Shown: in pieces, positions 54,989 to 64,000 of the stretch
Position numbering within the stretch: the stretch's first letter is position 1
Layout: each line of letters opens with the position of its first letter
NCBI RefSeq assembly: GCF_040219335.1
Contig: NZ_JAVJSQ010000026.1
Location: 1 to 64,000, forward strand
Direction: 5' to 3'
DNA: 64,000 nucleotides
From: Gimesia sp.
GTDB taxonomy: Bacteria > Planctomycetota > Planctomycetia > Planctomycetales > Planctomycetaceae
Position numbers and translations under genes: made by a program
The notes under the pieces: generated by a model
What the model was told of the DNA's origin: nothing
The model's database searches: none
The model's input: the letters and a program-made list of their open reading frames with translations, nothing else

Positions 54989-56104
54989 TCAGAGACGAGG
55001 CCTGCGACAGCACTCGGCAACACTTTCATCCAGCGTCCGGGCAACGGGCTCCCAATGATAGCGAAGACAGATTTTTTTCAGCCGCTCCCACATGTCTGTG
55101 TTTACCAGGTCCGATTGCAGCAGTTGTGAATACTCCACGACCTTCTCAACCAGAACTGCAGTCGAACCGTCATAGAAACATTCGGGAGCCTCAGCAAATA
55201 TCTCAGGGTAAGAGAGACGGTCCGGCAGCACAGGCAGACAACCGGCTTCGACCGCTTCCAGGATCGAAATCCCGAAGAATTCATGCCAGGCGGTTGAGAT
55301 CACAATATCCGACGCCTGCAGGGCACGCTGATAGTCGGATCGAGTTTCGAGAAAGCCCCAATGATCGATCCGGTCTGCAAATTGTGATTTCAATTCCAGA
55401 AAGCAGTCGGGGATTTCCGGAGTGGACTGGCCCAGTACGCTCAGTCGGAAATCAACACCATGCGCATCCAGTTGCGTTATCGCGTCACAGAACTGCTCCG
55501 GATTCTTATCATATTCCCAGCGGGCCACCCACAGAATCTGAAGCAAACCAGACTTTCGTTTCCGGGTATTTTCTGTCAGCGATGAGATTCCCGGAGGTCG
55601 CACGGACGACTTTTGCTGCAGTGGTTTCAGCACGTCTACCGAAGCATAGTCCGGCATATGTTGCAGGAACTCAGCGGAACCCTGAAAAAACTCCCGTCGA
55701 TGAAAATCGGAATTGAACCAGAGTGCGTCCGCGGAAATAGCGGATTTCAGATTGATAAATCCGTAGGTCAGATCACGAACTTCGTTTTCAGGAACCGGAT
55801 ACGTCCACTGGTTCTCATGAAAATAGACGATGCGGGGCAAGTCCGTAATCTCTTTACGGACCAGCCCCAGAAACGTCGTCAGATCGAACATGTCGGTCAC
55901 AAACAGCACATCCCAGCGGGCGCCGGATGCGAAGCGCTGCTCAACCTCGGTAGCGAGGGTTAAAGCAGCGTGCTGCATTCTCCACTTCCAGTGCCGCGGA
56001 GGTAATGTCAGGACAGTGAATTCATGGCAACTATGCGAGACCCAATGCTGCAGGAAATCACGATGACTCCCACCATGATACGCATTGATTGCCAGTATTC
56101 GCAT
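54989..56104 (-). CDS. tRNA-queuosine alpha-mannosyltransferase-like glycosyltransferase (GTDC1/QTMAN family)
   Basis: 371 residues. The N-terminus, INAYHGGSHRDFLQHWVSHS then TLPPRHWKWRMQHAAL, is the DUF3524 signature of human GTDC1, which was shown to be the queuosine-tRNA mannosyltransferase QTMAN. VYFHENQWTYPV follows. The C-terminal GT-B half has LQILWVARWEYDKNPEQF, an SVLGQSTPEIP strand and the nucleotide-sugar Glu motif HEFFGISILEAVEAGCLPVL. Family knowledge suggests mannosylation of queuosine at the tRNA-Asp wobble base; a bacterial substrate is an inference. Its ATG overlaps the SulP stop (TAATG), so translation is coupled. Cytosolic. Confidence 0.85.
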   Translation of the reverse strand: MRILAINAYHGGSHRDFLQHWVSHSCHEFTVLTLPPRHWKWRMQHAALTLATEVEQRFASGARWDVLFVTDMFDLTTFLGLVRKEITDLPRIVYFHENQWTYPVPENEVRDLTYGFINLKSAISADALWFNSDFHRREFFQGSAEFLQHMPDYASVDVLKPLQQKSSVRPPGISSLTENTRKRKSGLLQILWVARWEYDKNPEQFCDAITQLDAHGVDFRLSVLGQSTPEIPDCFLELKSQFADRIDHWGFLETRSDYQRALQASDIVISTAWHEFFGISILEAVEAGCLPVLPDRLSYPEIFAEAPECFYDGSTAVLVEKVVEYSQLLQSDLVNTDMWERLKKICLRYHWEPVARTLDESVAECCRRPRL

Positions 56105-57876
56105 TAAACCCTGCTTACGTCTTCGTACTCAAGCTGATGTTCTGTGTTCGACTGCCGGCTTTCCAGTTCCTGAATCCGCAGAATGGCGTCATTGAAGGTC
56201 GCCAGGCAGTTCTCTTCAGACACCTTTTCGATGACCTTCAAGCGGTTCAAGGTTCGCTCCACCTGGGGGCGTAAACCGGTAAAGAACACGGTTGCCCCCT
56301 GGTCATGCGCTTTGTCGATGATATCTTCCAGGAGATACGCCCCCGACATATCCACCATGGGCACCCGTGCCATGCGGACGATCAGATACTTGTAATCGAC
56401 CAGCGCTGAGGAAGTCCGGTAGATTGTATCAGAAACACCAAAGAACAGCGGACCATCCAGTCGCAGTTTGAGAACTTTTTCTTTGAGGTCCTCCGGCATG
56501 GAGACATCAGCGGGCAGTGGCCGGCTGATTTCATTCAGATTGACCACATTCTGCTCATATGCTTGCCCCAGTTCCTGCACAATCCGCACAAAAGCGATCG
56601 TAATACCGACTCCCATCGCCACGAGCAGGTCGACCGAGATCGTCAGAATCAAAACTGCCCAGAAGCAGATCGAATCCGTAAACGGCATACGATGCAGGAC
56701 CGGCAGCACCCGGTAGTCAATAATATCCATGCCGACTTTCAACAGGATTCCTGCCAGACAGGCCATGGGGATGTAACTGGCATAAGGCGCCAGCCCGAGC
56801 ATGAGTGCCAGCAGCACCAGGCCATGCGTGATCGAAGCCAGGCCGGTCTTTCCGCCACACTTGATATTCGCCACGGTCCGCATGGTAGCGGTTGCAGTGG
56901 TCACGCCCCCGACAATCCCGCAGCCCATGTTGGCAATTCCCTGACCGAAGATTTCCCGGTCGCTGTTATGCCGTTCGTTGGTCATATTATCTGCCACCAG
57001 ACAGGTCAGCAGCGAGTCAAAAATACACAGTCCGGCCAGAGCGAACGCGCCGCCGACCATATCACCAAAACGGGAGAAATCGGGCCAGTAGAGATGAGGC
57101 ACGCCTACCGGCATCGAAGCGATATATTCTATGTCCTTGAATTGCAGCAGATGCGCAAGGCTGGTTCCCACGATCAGCCCCATCAACGGGGCAGGCAGCC
57201 ACTGTTTCTTAGTCAGTCGCGGCCAGATGAGAATCGTCGCAAATGTCGCCAGGGACACAATCAGGGCATGCGGCTTTTCGTGCATGATGTCATACGGAAT
57301 CTGTTTGATGGCACTCATCACGGAATTGGGAGTAGCAAAACCGAGCATGGGTGGAATCTCAAGCAGGATGATGATCACGCCGATCCCGCACATGAATCCG
57401 GAGACAACCGAATAAGGAGTGTAATAAATAAACCGTCCAATCTTCATCAATGCCAGAGCAACACAAATCAGACCGCTCAGAAAGACCATTGACATCGCAA
57501 AGACAATATCGGGTTCTCCACTGGCCAGTTTGGTTGCCGCGATAATCGCAGCCAGCTGAACGACTTTGGGCCCCGTTGGACCACTGACTCCGGTGTTGGA
57601 TCCACCGAAGATACCGACCAGAATCCCGCCGCAGATTGCGGCCCACATCCCGGCTTCCGCGCCCAGCCCGGAAGCGACCCCGAACGCCAGCGCCAGCGGC
57701 ATCGCGATAACCGCCACCGTGATCCCCGCCAGAATGTCGTTGGGGACGTTGGTGTGCATCACTTTAATATTATGCCAGGGGTTAAATTCGTTGAGATAGC
57801 TTTTAAGGTTGAACCTGGATTGATCGTATTGATTTTGCGACATTGAATGAATCCATGACCGATAGACCTGAATCAT
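56104..57876 (-). CDS. SulP-family anion transporter with STAS domain
   Basis: 590 residues. Ten to twelve membrane segments. SulP marks: DILAGITVAVIAMPLALAFG near the start, GIFGGSNTGVSGPTGP, and GCGIVGGVTTATATMRTVAN in the core. A C-terminal STAS domain (about 455-560: FFGVSDTIYRTSSALVDYKY, ARVPMVDMSGAYLLEDI) is cytoplasmic and includes the conserved VDMSG-like loop. It moves sulfate, bicarbonate or a similar anion across the inner membrane; the ion is not readable from sequence. Start is ATG 57876 or ATG 57843; no good SD at either. Coupled to the downstream glycosyltransferase. Confidence 0.93.
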   Translation of the reverse strand: MIQVYRSWIHSMSQNQYDQSRFNLKSYLNEFNPWHNIKVMHTNVPNDILAGITVAVIAMPLALAFGVASGLGAEAGMWAAICGGILVGIFGGSNTGVSGPTGPKVVQLAAIIAATKLASGEPDIVFAMSMVFLSGLICVALALMKIGRFIYYTPYSVVSGFMCGIGVIIILLEIPPMLGFATPNSVMSAIKQIPYDIMHEKPHALIVSLATFATILIWPRLTKKQWLPAPLMGLIVGTSLAHLLQFKDIEYIASMPVGVPHLYWPDFSRFGDMVGGAFALAGLCIFDSLLTCLVADNMTNERHNSDREIFGQGIANMGCGIVGGVTTATATMRTVANIKCGGKTGLASITHGLVLLALMLGLAPYASYIPMACLAGILLKVGMDIIDYRVLPVLHRMPFTDSICFWAVLILTISVDLLVAMGVGITIAFVRIVQELGQAYEQNVVNLNEISRPLPADVSMPEDLKEKVLKLRLDGPLFFGVSDTIYRTSSALVDYKYLIVRMARVPMVDMSGAYLLEDIIDKAHDQGATVFFTGLRPQVERTLNRLKVIEKVSEENCLATFNDAILRIQELESRQSNTEHQLEYEDVSRV

Positions 57877-58041
57877 TACAGCTCAGGCGGAGTGAACTTG
57901 AAGATATCCTCTATCCCGGGAACAACAACCAGACTGGTTATGTACCAAAACGGAATTGATTGCGCGCAGCAGACTCAACATTGGGACACAGGAGTAACTT
58001 TAGTGAGCGCGACGGAGAATATCGAAAAAACAGGCGTGAAC

Positions 58042-58347
58042 TCAGCTAAGCGCTGGCGGCCCCCGCGAAACATGAGTTTCGTCTCGATCGGATTCGTTGA
58101 TGTGAAATTCAACATCAAAGAGGGGTGAGCACAAGTGGGAAACTTCAATGAGCAGTTCCACATCCTGGATCAGCGGTTCTTCTTCACCGGATTCTTCGTT
58201 TTCTTCAAACTCAAATTCAGAGCAGAACCAGTCCTGATTCTCACCTTCAGACTGCACAAGAGCAGGTCCGCCCAGAAACAATACGATGTCGAGTGCAACA
58301 ATGGCACAGCAGAGAAACATCAGGGCGTGGCGGGCAGTCTGAAACAT
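58042..58347 (-). CDS. Small membrane-anchored acidic protein
   Basis: 101 residues. One hydrophobic N-terminal segment (about 8-30, ALMFLCCAIVALDIVLFLGG) followed by a very acidic domain (CSEFEFEENEESGEEEPLIQ) and a C-terminal part with a few His. Codon use looks coding and the frame is clean. Likely a lipoprotein-free, membrane-tethered periplasmic or secreted protein. No family recognised. Convergent or unrelated to the neighbours. Confidence 0.6.
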   Translation of the reverse strand: MFQTARHALMFLCCAIVALDIVLFLGGPALVQSEGENQDWFCSEFEFEENEESGEEEPLIQDVELLIEVSHLCSPLFDVEFHINESDRDETHVSRGPPALS

Positions 58348-58717
58348 GCATCAAAGGTATTTTACCCGATTCGATTTGTCAATTATTTCTTGACAAATTT
58401 ATCTGAATTCAGGGAAGCCCCCGCAGGGTAATAAAGTTCAGAATTTAACCCTAAGTGCTTTGCGAGTCATGATTAAATCACATTTTCCTCGGTCTGTGGT
58501 ATTCACATTCACCTCTTATCATGTGAGAATATGAATAACTTCAACAAAATGTAACCTATATTAAAGTGTGGTCTTATAGAGAAAGCTTAACGATCATGCT
58601 TAATTAAGTGTGATCCGGGAGCCCGATAACTCGACACGACCCACCTGCCCGCTGAATTCCAAAACATAATCATTTTACAGGACCTAGTGTCCTGATGCTC
58701 GAAAGCTTGAGGGACGG
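58348..58717. other. Intergenic region before the subtilase gene
   Basis: About 370 AT-rich nt between the small minus-strand membrane gene and the plus-strand subtilase. It should carry promoters for both. No gene, repeat or convincing -35/-10 pair picked out. Confidence 0.4.
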
Positions 58718-61700
58718 ATGAACTTTTTCAATTTATCTCGATTGTCGAAATACACCCTGATCCTGACCATCATGGCCGCTGGTTTCAACCAGTTTGCTGC
58801 CCCGGCTGACGCCCAGCTGAAAGAAGAACTCTGCGACTGCTCGCCGGAGTTGACTGTATTGCTGCGGGTAAACGACGTCCGACGCACCGCAGATCTGGTC
58901 AAGAAAGCGGGTGGAAAAATTGTCTACGACCCTAACCTGGGAATCGGCAATGATATCCCCTTCCTGGTGGTCAACCTCCCCCCGAGCAAATTGAACGACA
59001 AGAAGTTTATTGATTCTCTGAAGCTCCCCTCAGGAGTCATGGAAGAGATTCTGCCTCATAAAAACACACCTCAGGGTGTACTGGAACCAACGTCGGAACA
59101 GCCCAAGGTCCCTGAACTGCAGGAAGTCCCTGAAGCCGACTTCGATTCCCTCTATGTCCCGCTGGACGACATCAAAGTCCCCGCACTGCGGAAACGCGTC
59201 GCCGGTAAAGGTCTGGGCGAGGGTACGATTGTAGCGATCATTGATACCGGCATCGATACGAGCCACCCCGTCTTTCAGGATCGCGTGATCTTCTGGGATG
59301 ATGCCACCCGCGAAGGTCGTTCTCCCCTGAACCGCGTCCGTCAACTGGATGGCAAATTTGAAATCGCAGACCGTAAATTCGTCGCCCTGCCGGAGCTGAT
59401 CAAAGAAAATGAAACGGTCTTCTTCGGTTATATTGATGAAAAGAAGCTCGGTTTTCAGCAGGGAGACCTCTGGACTACCCTGGGTCGTGAAGGGGTTGAT
59501 ATCAACCGTAACGGCACCAAGGATGACAAAATGCTGGTTGTTGTCGGAATGATCCCTAACCCCATCCTGAAAAAAATCGAAGAGGAAAAGAAGGCAGAAG
59601 CAGAAAAACGAGCCAAAGACCCCGAAGCCCCCGCGGTCGCCCGTAAGCCGGATCCGACCATCCATGACCTACCCAAAGAGTACGCACTGGCATTCGTCGA
59701 CGTGGACATGGACGGCAAATTCACTGGGGAAGAAGCAAAAACAGCAATTATCGATTTCAACACCGCCCGTAAAATGCAGAAAGACGGGTTGAAAGTGCCT
59801 TACCAGAGTATGCTGGAATTTCCGTCACGTACGAAACGGATCGCCTATCCGCTGTTATTCCGTCCTGATTCCAAAAAGCAGATCACTGAAATTACCGTGG
59901 CCTTCGATCAGCAGTCACACGGAACCCATGTGGCCGGTATCGTTGCCGGTAGCGGACTCCAGATTGAAGGAGCCGCCCCAAAAGCAGAACTGATGGCAAT
60001 CAAGGTCTGTTCGGGACGCAGTTGTACCGACCAGGCAATCCTGCGGGGCATCATCTCGGCCTTCTTTAATCCACAAGGGTATGTCCCCGACGTGGTCAAC
60101 ATTTCCCTGGGTAGTCATGAAGGTTATCTGAAGCGTCCCTTGAGCATCCTGTTGCAGGACCTCTCGGCGAAATTCGGAACCACCTTCTTTGTATCCGCCT
60201 CAAATGATGGCCCCGGCTATCGTACGATTAACGGTCTGGGAGGCTCCAGCCCTGCTGTATTTGTGGGTGCCCATGTGTCGGCCAACACTCTGATGGAACA
60301 TTATCGCCTGGCCGATGGTGTCAAAGCGCCCGAACACGGTCTGCTTTACTTTTCCTCATTAGGACCTTCCTACACAGGTGAAATGCGACCTAACGTCGTA
60401 GCCCCTGGTTCAGCCCTGTCTTCGACACCGTTGAACTCGGATGGTTCCAGCATGTTCAACGGGACCAGTATGTCGTCTCCCATTGCCGCCGGTGCCGCTG
60501 CAGCCATGCTCTCTCTGATCAAGGCTGACAAAGAATATGCAGAGGTGCTGGAACGACAGCAGAAGAAAATTGAGTCTATCCGTAAGAAATCATCTGACAG
60601 TCGCTATTCCCTGACTTCGCTTGCGTTGAGCATGCGTATCGCACTGGAAAATACAGCGCAGCGGATGACTGGATTTACTTATGCTCAGCAGGGAGCCGGC
60701 TTGATCGATATCGATAAAGCCTATACCGAATTCCTGCGACTGGCGAAAGAGACCCTGGATCCCAAGAAACAGTCTGCGGAATTCAGTATCAATCATTATT
60801 CCAAATTCAACCGTCTGTACGACCGGGCCAATAACATCGCCGCTCACAAGCGGGTCGACCTGGACTTGAATATTGACGGGGAAGTTTCCGATCAGGGAAG
60901 CCTGTTACTGAAGAACACGCCCGCCATCGTGAAGCTGGAAAAAGTTGAAATCCAGGATACCGACGGTTCCGTCGTGACTCTGGACGTCAAAAAAGACAAA
61001 GAAAAAATCCCGTTCTCAATTGCCCTGCCCGGTAAGGAAGAGGCACTGGGGAACCAGATTACCCTGGTTCTTTCCAACAGCAGTAAATCATTTTTCTACA
61101 GTACCCGTAAACGCCACCTGATGGAGCGTGGAAAAACCTACCTGGCTTACTACACCGTCACTCAGCATGGCGAACGGGAATTCAGCTTCCTGGATGTGGT
61201 TCACAAACCGATCGAACTCTCAGACCTCGAAACCGAAGTCAGCCTGCCCGGACTGGGCCTGCGTGACTCCGATCGCCAGGCTGCCTTTGTCGTTCCTCAG
61301 AAAACCATTACTGCAGGCGCCTATCACCGCTACCCGATTGCAGTCACTCGGCGGGACAGCAGTCTGACCGTCATGCTGGGCTTTGAAGCCAACAGCTCTG
61401 GTCGTCTGCTCGTGAGCGTATTCAACCCGGATGGAGACGAGATCGGCTACCGTGTGATTCAACAGACCTCGCAGTTGGGGGGGGACCGTTCTAACGCCAC
61501 CCTGACCGTCTCCACCAAGGAAGAAGGCATCCACGAGGTGCTCGTGAGTACCTTCAGTGGTAACTGGTTGAACGAATCCAAATACGATCTGCTCATCGAA
61601 GCACAACGCTTCCGTGCCTCGTCCGACGAACTCTCACTGTCGACCGTCGATTCCGGCAAAGAATCAGAAAAACTGATTACCTACTCCAACTCGTCCAATC

Positions 61701-62446
61701 AGGTACGCAGCATGTCCGCCAGCCTGGGCAGCCTGACCCGTGTCGTTCCCCAGGATCATTTTCCAATCATGGCCAACTACCGTACGTTCCGGAAACTCGA
61801 AATTCCCGAGTGGAGACCGGAGAGTGGTGAGAGCCAGACCACAACGGTTCGACTGACCTTCCCTTCCGACGAAAAAAAAACAAAGGGCTTCAGTGGCCGT
61901 ATCGATCACCGACTGTACAAAAAAGGTCCGGACGGGAAGATGGTTGAAGCCCACAAAGGTTCGTTCTACGGACGCGGAAAATCCTTCAGCAATATTCCCC
62001 GTCCCGAACCGGGCAAACCCTACGAAACGCTGTATGCCGCCGTGGATACCTACTTCACGGTTCCCTACGACGAAGGACTGAAGGACAGCCAGAGCACCAT
62101 TACCCTGGAAGCTCTCTTCCCGAGTATCCCTGTCAAAATGGAAGGCTCGATCAATCTCAACATCCTGACTGTCGGACGCCCTGATGTTTACATCCTTAAG
62201 GTCACAGGTCCTCAGAAACTGATTGACGCCTCTGCTGCCAAAACGGATCCCAGCAGTTCCTCACAGGCGACACTGGAGATTCCCACCAAAATCAATGGTA
62301 TCTCCAAGATCAAAGTGACCCTGCCTGTGACGGTGACCCCGGATGTCAAATCGAGTCTGGCGAAACAGATCATTCGCTCTTACATCAGTGTCTCGACCAG
62401 TGATGATCGGATCTCAGATTACATACCGATTGAAATCTCGCAGTAG
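58718..62446 (+). CDS. Secreted subtilase of tripeptidyl-peptidase-II type
   Basis: 1242 residues. GAGGGACGG precedes ATG. Signal peptide about 1-32 (YTLILTIMAAGFNQFAAPAD). Residues ~40-110 look like an inhibitor-I9-type propeptide. The S8 catalytic triad is Asp176 (IIDTGIDTSHP), His401 (SHGTHVAGIVAGSG) and Ser584 (NGTSMSSPIAAGAAAAML). About 220 residues lie between Asp and His, the long insertion typical of tripeptidyl-peptidase II. The C-terminal ~600 residues are beta-rich, as in TPP II. Unlike the cytosolic eukaryotic enzyme it is exported, so it probably degrades peptides in the periplasm or outside. Monocistronic. Confidence 0.93.
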   Translation: MNFFNLSRLSKYTLILTIMAAGFNQFAAPADAQLKEELCDCSPELTVLLRVNDVRRTADLVKKAGGKIVYDPNLGIGNDIPFLVVNLPPSKLNDKKFIDSLKLPSGVMEEILPHKNTPQGVLEPTSEQPKVPELQEVPEADFDSLYVPLDDIKVPALRKRVAGKGLGEGTIVAIIDTGIDTSHPVFQDRVIFWDDATREGRSPLNRVRQLDGKFEIADRKFVALPELIKENETVFFGYIDEKKLGFQQGDLWTTLGREGVDINRNGTKDDKMLVVVGMIPNPILKKIEEEKKAEAEKRAKDPEAPAVARKPDPTIHDLPKEYALAFVDVDMDGKFTGEEAKTAIIDFNTARKMQKDGLKVPYQSMLEFPSRTKRIAYPLLFRPDSKKQITEITVAFDQQSHGTHVAGIVAGSGLQIEGAAPKAELMAIKVCSGRSCTDQAILRGIISAFFNPQGYVPDVVNISLGSHEGYLKRPLSILLQDLSAKFGTTFFVSASNDGPGYRTINGLGGSSPAVFVGAHVSANTLMEHYRLADGVKAPEHGLLYFSSLGPSYTGEMRPNVVAPGSALSSTPLNSDGSSMFNGTSMSSPIAAGAAAAMLSLIKADKEYAEVLERQQKKIESIRKKSSDSRYSLTSLALSMRIALENTAQRMTGFTYAQQGAGLIDIDKAYTEFLRLAKETLDPKKQSAEFSINHYSKFNRLYDRANNIAAHKRVDLDLNIDGEVSDQGSLLLKNTPAIVKLEKVEIQDTDGSVVTLDVKKDKEKIPFSIALPGKEEALGNQITLVLSNSSKSFFYSTRKRHLMERGKTYLAYYTVTQHGEREFSFLDVVHKPIELSDLETEVSLPGLGLRDSDRQAAFVVPQKTITAGAYHRYPIAVTRRDSSLTVMLGFEANSSGRLLVSVFNPDGDEIGYRVIQQTSQLGGDRSNATLTVSTKEEGIHEVLVSTFSGNWLNESKYDLLIEAQRFRASSDELSLSTVDSGKESEKLITYSNSSNQVRSMSASLGSLTRVVPQDHFPIMANYRTFRKLEIPEWRPESGESQTTTVRLTFPSDEKKTKGFSGRIDHRLYKKGPDGKMVEAHKGSFYGRGKSFSNIPRPEPGKPYETLYAAVDTYFTVPYDEGLKDSQSTITLEALFPSIPVKMEGSINLNILTVGRPDVYILKVTGPQKLIDASAAKTDPSSSSQATLEIPTKINGISKIKVTLPVTVTPDVKSSLAKQIIRSYISVSTSDDRISDYIPIEISQ

Positions 62447-62488
62447 TCTGCTGACTGAAAATCAGAATCGAGAAAGACAGGCAACAGC

Positions 62489-62884
62489 ATGCAGGGGCAG
62501 CGTCCCAAAATCGGTGAGAGCAAGTCGATCACCTTTGAAGTCACTCCCGAATTGACGATCACTTTCGGCGGTGGAGATACAGAAATTTCCGTACTCTCCA
62601 CCCCGTCGCTGATTTGGTTTCTGGAGCAGGCTGCGTTACAATTTCTGGAGCCCTGGCTGGAACCGGACTCTTTGAGCGTCGGCACCCATGTGGATATCGA
62701 GCATCTGGCTCCCACTCCACCAGGCGAGCAGGTGCAGTGCACCGCACGGCTCATCTATCAGGACGGTCCGGTGTATCGCTTCAATGTAGAAGCGTTTGCA
62801 GGTGGTGACAAGATCGCCAGCGGCCTGCATTCCCGCCGCATCGTACGTCTGAGCCAGTTGGCAAAACGCTTACGAAAACAATAA
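62489..62884 (+). CDS. FlK-like thioesterase (hotdog fold)
   Basis: 131 residues. Small hotdog-fold protein like fluoroacetyl-CoA thioesterase FlK: LSTPSLIWFLEQAALQFLEP, then GTHVDIEHLAPTPPGEQV with the conserved His in HLAP, and a C-terminal RRIVRLSQLAKRL tail. It probably hydrolyses short acyl-CoA thioesters. The next gene starts 20 nt downstream, so they may be co-transcribed. Cytosolic. Confidence 0.85.
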   Translation: MQGQRPKIGESKSITFEVTPELTITFGGGDTEISVLSTPSLIWFLEQAALQFLEPWLEPDSLSVGTHVDIEHLAPTPPGEQVQCTARLIYQDGPVYRFNVEAFAGGDKIASGLHSRRIVRLSQLAKRLRKQ

Positions 62885-62904
62885 CTCCTCCAGAAAGCAG
62901 TAAC

Positions 62905-63213
62905 ATGATTTTTGTGATCGCAGATATCGAAATCGCGGAAGGCAAACAGGCCGCCTTCCTGGAAGCCTTCCACAAGCTGGTTCCCCTGGTCCACGCGGAA
63001 GATGGTTGCATCGAATACGGACCAGCAGTGGATGAAGACACCGACATCCCGGTTCAGGTGAAGAACGGCAGTCAGATTGTGACCGTCATGGAGAAATGGG
63101 AAAGCGTCGATGCCCTCAAGGCACACCTCGCCGCTCCCCACATGCTGACCTACCGCGAACAGGTCGCAGACCTGGTCAAAGGGACCACGATCAAAGTCTT
63201 GAAGCCGGCTTAA
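62905..63213 (+). CDS. ABM-type monooxygenase-like protein (YgiN family)
   Basis: 102 residues. Antibiotic-biosynthesis-monooxygenase fold: IFVIADIEIAEGKQAAFLEAF, then EDGCIEYGPAVDED and MEKWESVDALKAHLAAPHM. Relatives include quinol monooxygenase YgiN and haem-degrading IsdG-like proteins. Cofactor-free oxidation of a quinone-like substrate is the likely role. Second gene after the thioesterase. Confidence 0.85.
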   Translation: MIFVIADIEIAEGKQAAFLEAFHKLVPLVHAEDGCIEYGPAVDEDTDIPVQVKNGSQIVTVMEKWESVDALKAHLAAPHMLTYREQVADLVKGTTIKVLKPA

Positions 63214-63219
63214 TCAGAC

Positions 63220-63987
63220 TCAGGGTTTCGGAGCTACAAGGGGAAGTCCTACTTCCTCTGGCTCCGTCTGCCCCGCAGGTGCTTCCGGTTGTTCCGGAAT
63301 CAACTTGCCCGTCAGCTGATACAGGTAAAAGCGGATCATCGGTCGATACGGCGTGTCCGGCGCGTCATCAATGATCTCCTCAAACAAAGCCCTTGCCTGC
63401 TCCGGTTGCCCCGCTTCAATTTCACAGCGGGCCATGTTCAACTTCAACGGCGTCTGCTGCTGGGCCAGTCCATACTGATAGTTGATTACCGAGACCGCAT
63501 GCTGAGTGGGCCAGAAACTGTTGGTGGGAGGTTGAACCAGAGGCAGTGTCTGCAACACACCTGCAATCCGGGCCTCTTCGTGCTCTCGAATCTCCTGTCG
63601 CCAGAGATCAAAGCATCCACGGTAGTTTCCATTTCCCAGACTGGTGAATGCGGCTTGGGCCCGCCAGGGAATCTGGGGCTGATTCTGTGCATCACGCTGT
63701 AACTGCGACACCTGATTCGCGGCTGCTTCAGACTGACCGACTTCCATCAGAATCGTCGCCTGCAGATTCTGCGCGAGGGGATTCTGCTTCACATAGACCG
63801 GGTCATCCAGGTATTGCTGTGCCAGCAGGACAAATCCGTTCTGGTAAGCCTGGCTCGCCAGCTGTAACCGATCGCCGCCCTTTTCTTCCAGCTGCGCCAG
63901 TTCCTCAGAAATCTGATTGATCTGCCCTTGCAGTTTCTGAACGTGTTCTGAATAGGCACGCAGACGGGCAAAGGCTTCATCGTCCAT
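63220..63987 (-). CDS. TPR-like helical protein, possibly 5'-truncated by the window edge
   Basis: 255 residues from the first ATG (63987), but the frame stays open to the window edge upstream of it (GQEQ codons), so the gene may begin outside. A coiled-coil start (LRAYSEHVQKLQGQINQISE) is followed by TPR-like helices (QNGFVLLAQQYLDDPVYVKQ, KLNMARCEIEAGQPEQARALF) and an acidic Pro-rich C-terminus (EQPEAPAGQTEPEEVGLPL). No signal peptide is visible in the part present. Function unknown; likely a scaffold or envelope-associated protein. Confidence 0.7.
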   Translation of the reverse strand: MDDEAFARLRAYSEHVQKLQGQINQISEELAQLEEKGGDRLQLASQAYQNGFVLLAQQYLDDPVYVKQNPLAQNLQATILMEVGQSEAAANQVSQLQRDAQNQPQIPWRAQAAFTSLGNGNYRGCFDLWRQEIREHEEARIAGVLQTLPLVQPPTNSFWPTQHAVSVINYQYGLAQQQTPLKLNMARCEIEAGQPEQARALFEEIIDDAPDTPYRPMIRFYLYQLTGKLIPEQPEAPAGQTEPEEVGLPLVAPKP

Positions 63988-64000
63988 CTGTTCCTGACCT

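Noticed and set aside
56563-57492. 309-codon plus-strand frame antisense to the SulP gene
   Set aside because: Lies entirely within a clear transporter gene in the opposite direction; its composition is that of a shadow frame (His/Gln/Arg-rich).
58684-58902. Minus-strand frame overlapping the subtilase start
   Set aside because: Antisense shadow of the signal peptide and propeptide coding.

Overview
The window looks like a chromosomal segment of a planctomycete, most likely Gimesia or a close relative. This rests on family content, not on any database search. It holds a Tat-exported DUF1501 protein, a formylglycine sulfatase, a large secreted protein ending in a CxxCH haem site after HEAT-like repeats, a flotillin/YqiJ/giant-ATPase cluster and many secreted or membrane proteins of unknown function. 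GC content is moderate. Genes are loosely packed, mostly single or in pairs. Several begin at TTG behind a strong Shine-Dalgarno (SD) sequence. I see no tRNA, rRNA, CRISPR array, insertion sequence or prophage.

Layout. 0-6.2 kb: a D-threonine-aldolase-like PLP enzyme, a small membrane protein, two co-directional unknown membrane genes (the second with a J-like N-terminus lacking HPD), and a DUF1501 protein. 6.2-14.4 kb: a minus-strand operon of an NfeD/YqiJ-like membrane protein, a flotillin-like SPFH protein and a 1782-residue DUF3686-type AAA+ ATPase. 14.8-17.6 kb: fabI and an RpoD-like sigma factor, both minus. 18.6-24.2 kb: citrate synthase, a secreted beta-helix protein, an LPG-synthase-type flippase-like membrane protein, a small zinc ribbon and a winged-helix AAA+ ATPase.

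24.6-30.7 kb: a compact plus-strand operon of glutamine amidotransferase (AsnB type), acyl carrier protein, AMP-forming acyl ligase, NadE-like synthetase and polysaccharide deacetylase. This is the best candidate for an uncharacterised biosynthetic pathway. 30.9-34 kb: rpsD, a short adenylate-kinase-like enzyme and a sulfatase. 34-47.2 kb: mostly accessory genes (SDR, TPR/zinc protein, Ntn hydrolase plus BPL_N-like pair, NHL propeller protein, His-rich PDZ protein, GNAT, pentapeptide repeats, several unknowns).

47.3-58 kb: glgC, the CxxCH/HEAT protein, rarA, an unknown cytosolic protein, and a translationally coupled SulP transporter plus a homologue of the tRNA-queuosine mannosyltransferase GTDC1/QTMAN. 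58-64 kb: a small membrane protein, a secreted tripeptidyl-peptidase-II-like subtilase, a FlK-like thioesterase, an ABM monooxygenase-like protein, and a TPR-like gene whose 5' end may lie beyond the window.

Housekeeping functions present are fatty-acid synthesis (fabI), the TCA cycle (citrate synthase), transcription (sigma), translation (rpsD), glycogen synthesis (glgC) and recombination (rarA). Residue positions, motifs, hairpins and start choices were read directly from the sequence. Functions are family-level assignments unless stated otherwise.
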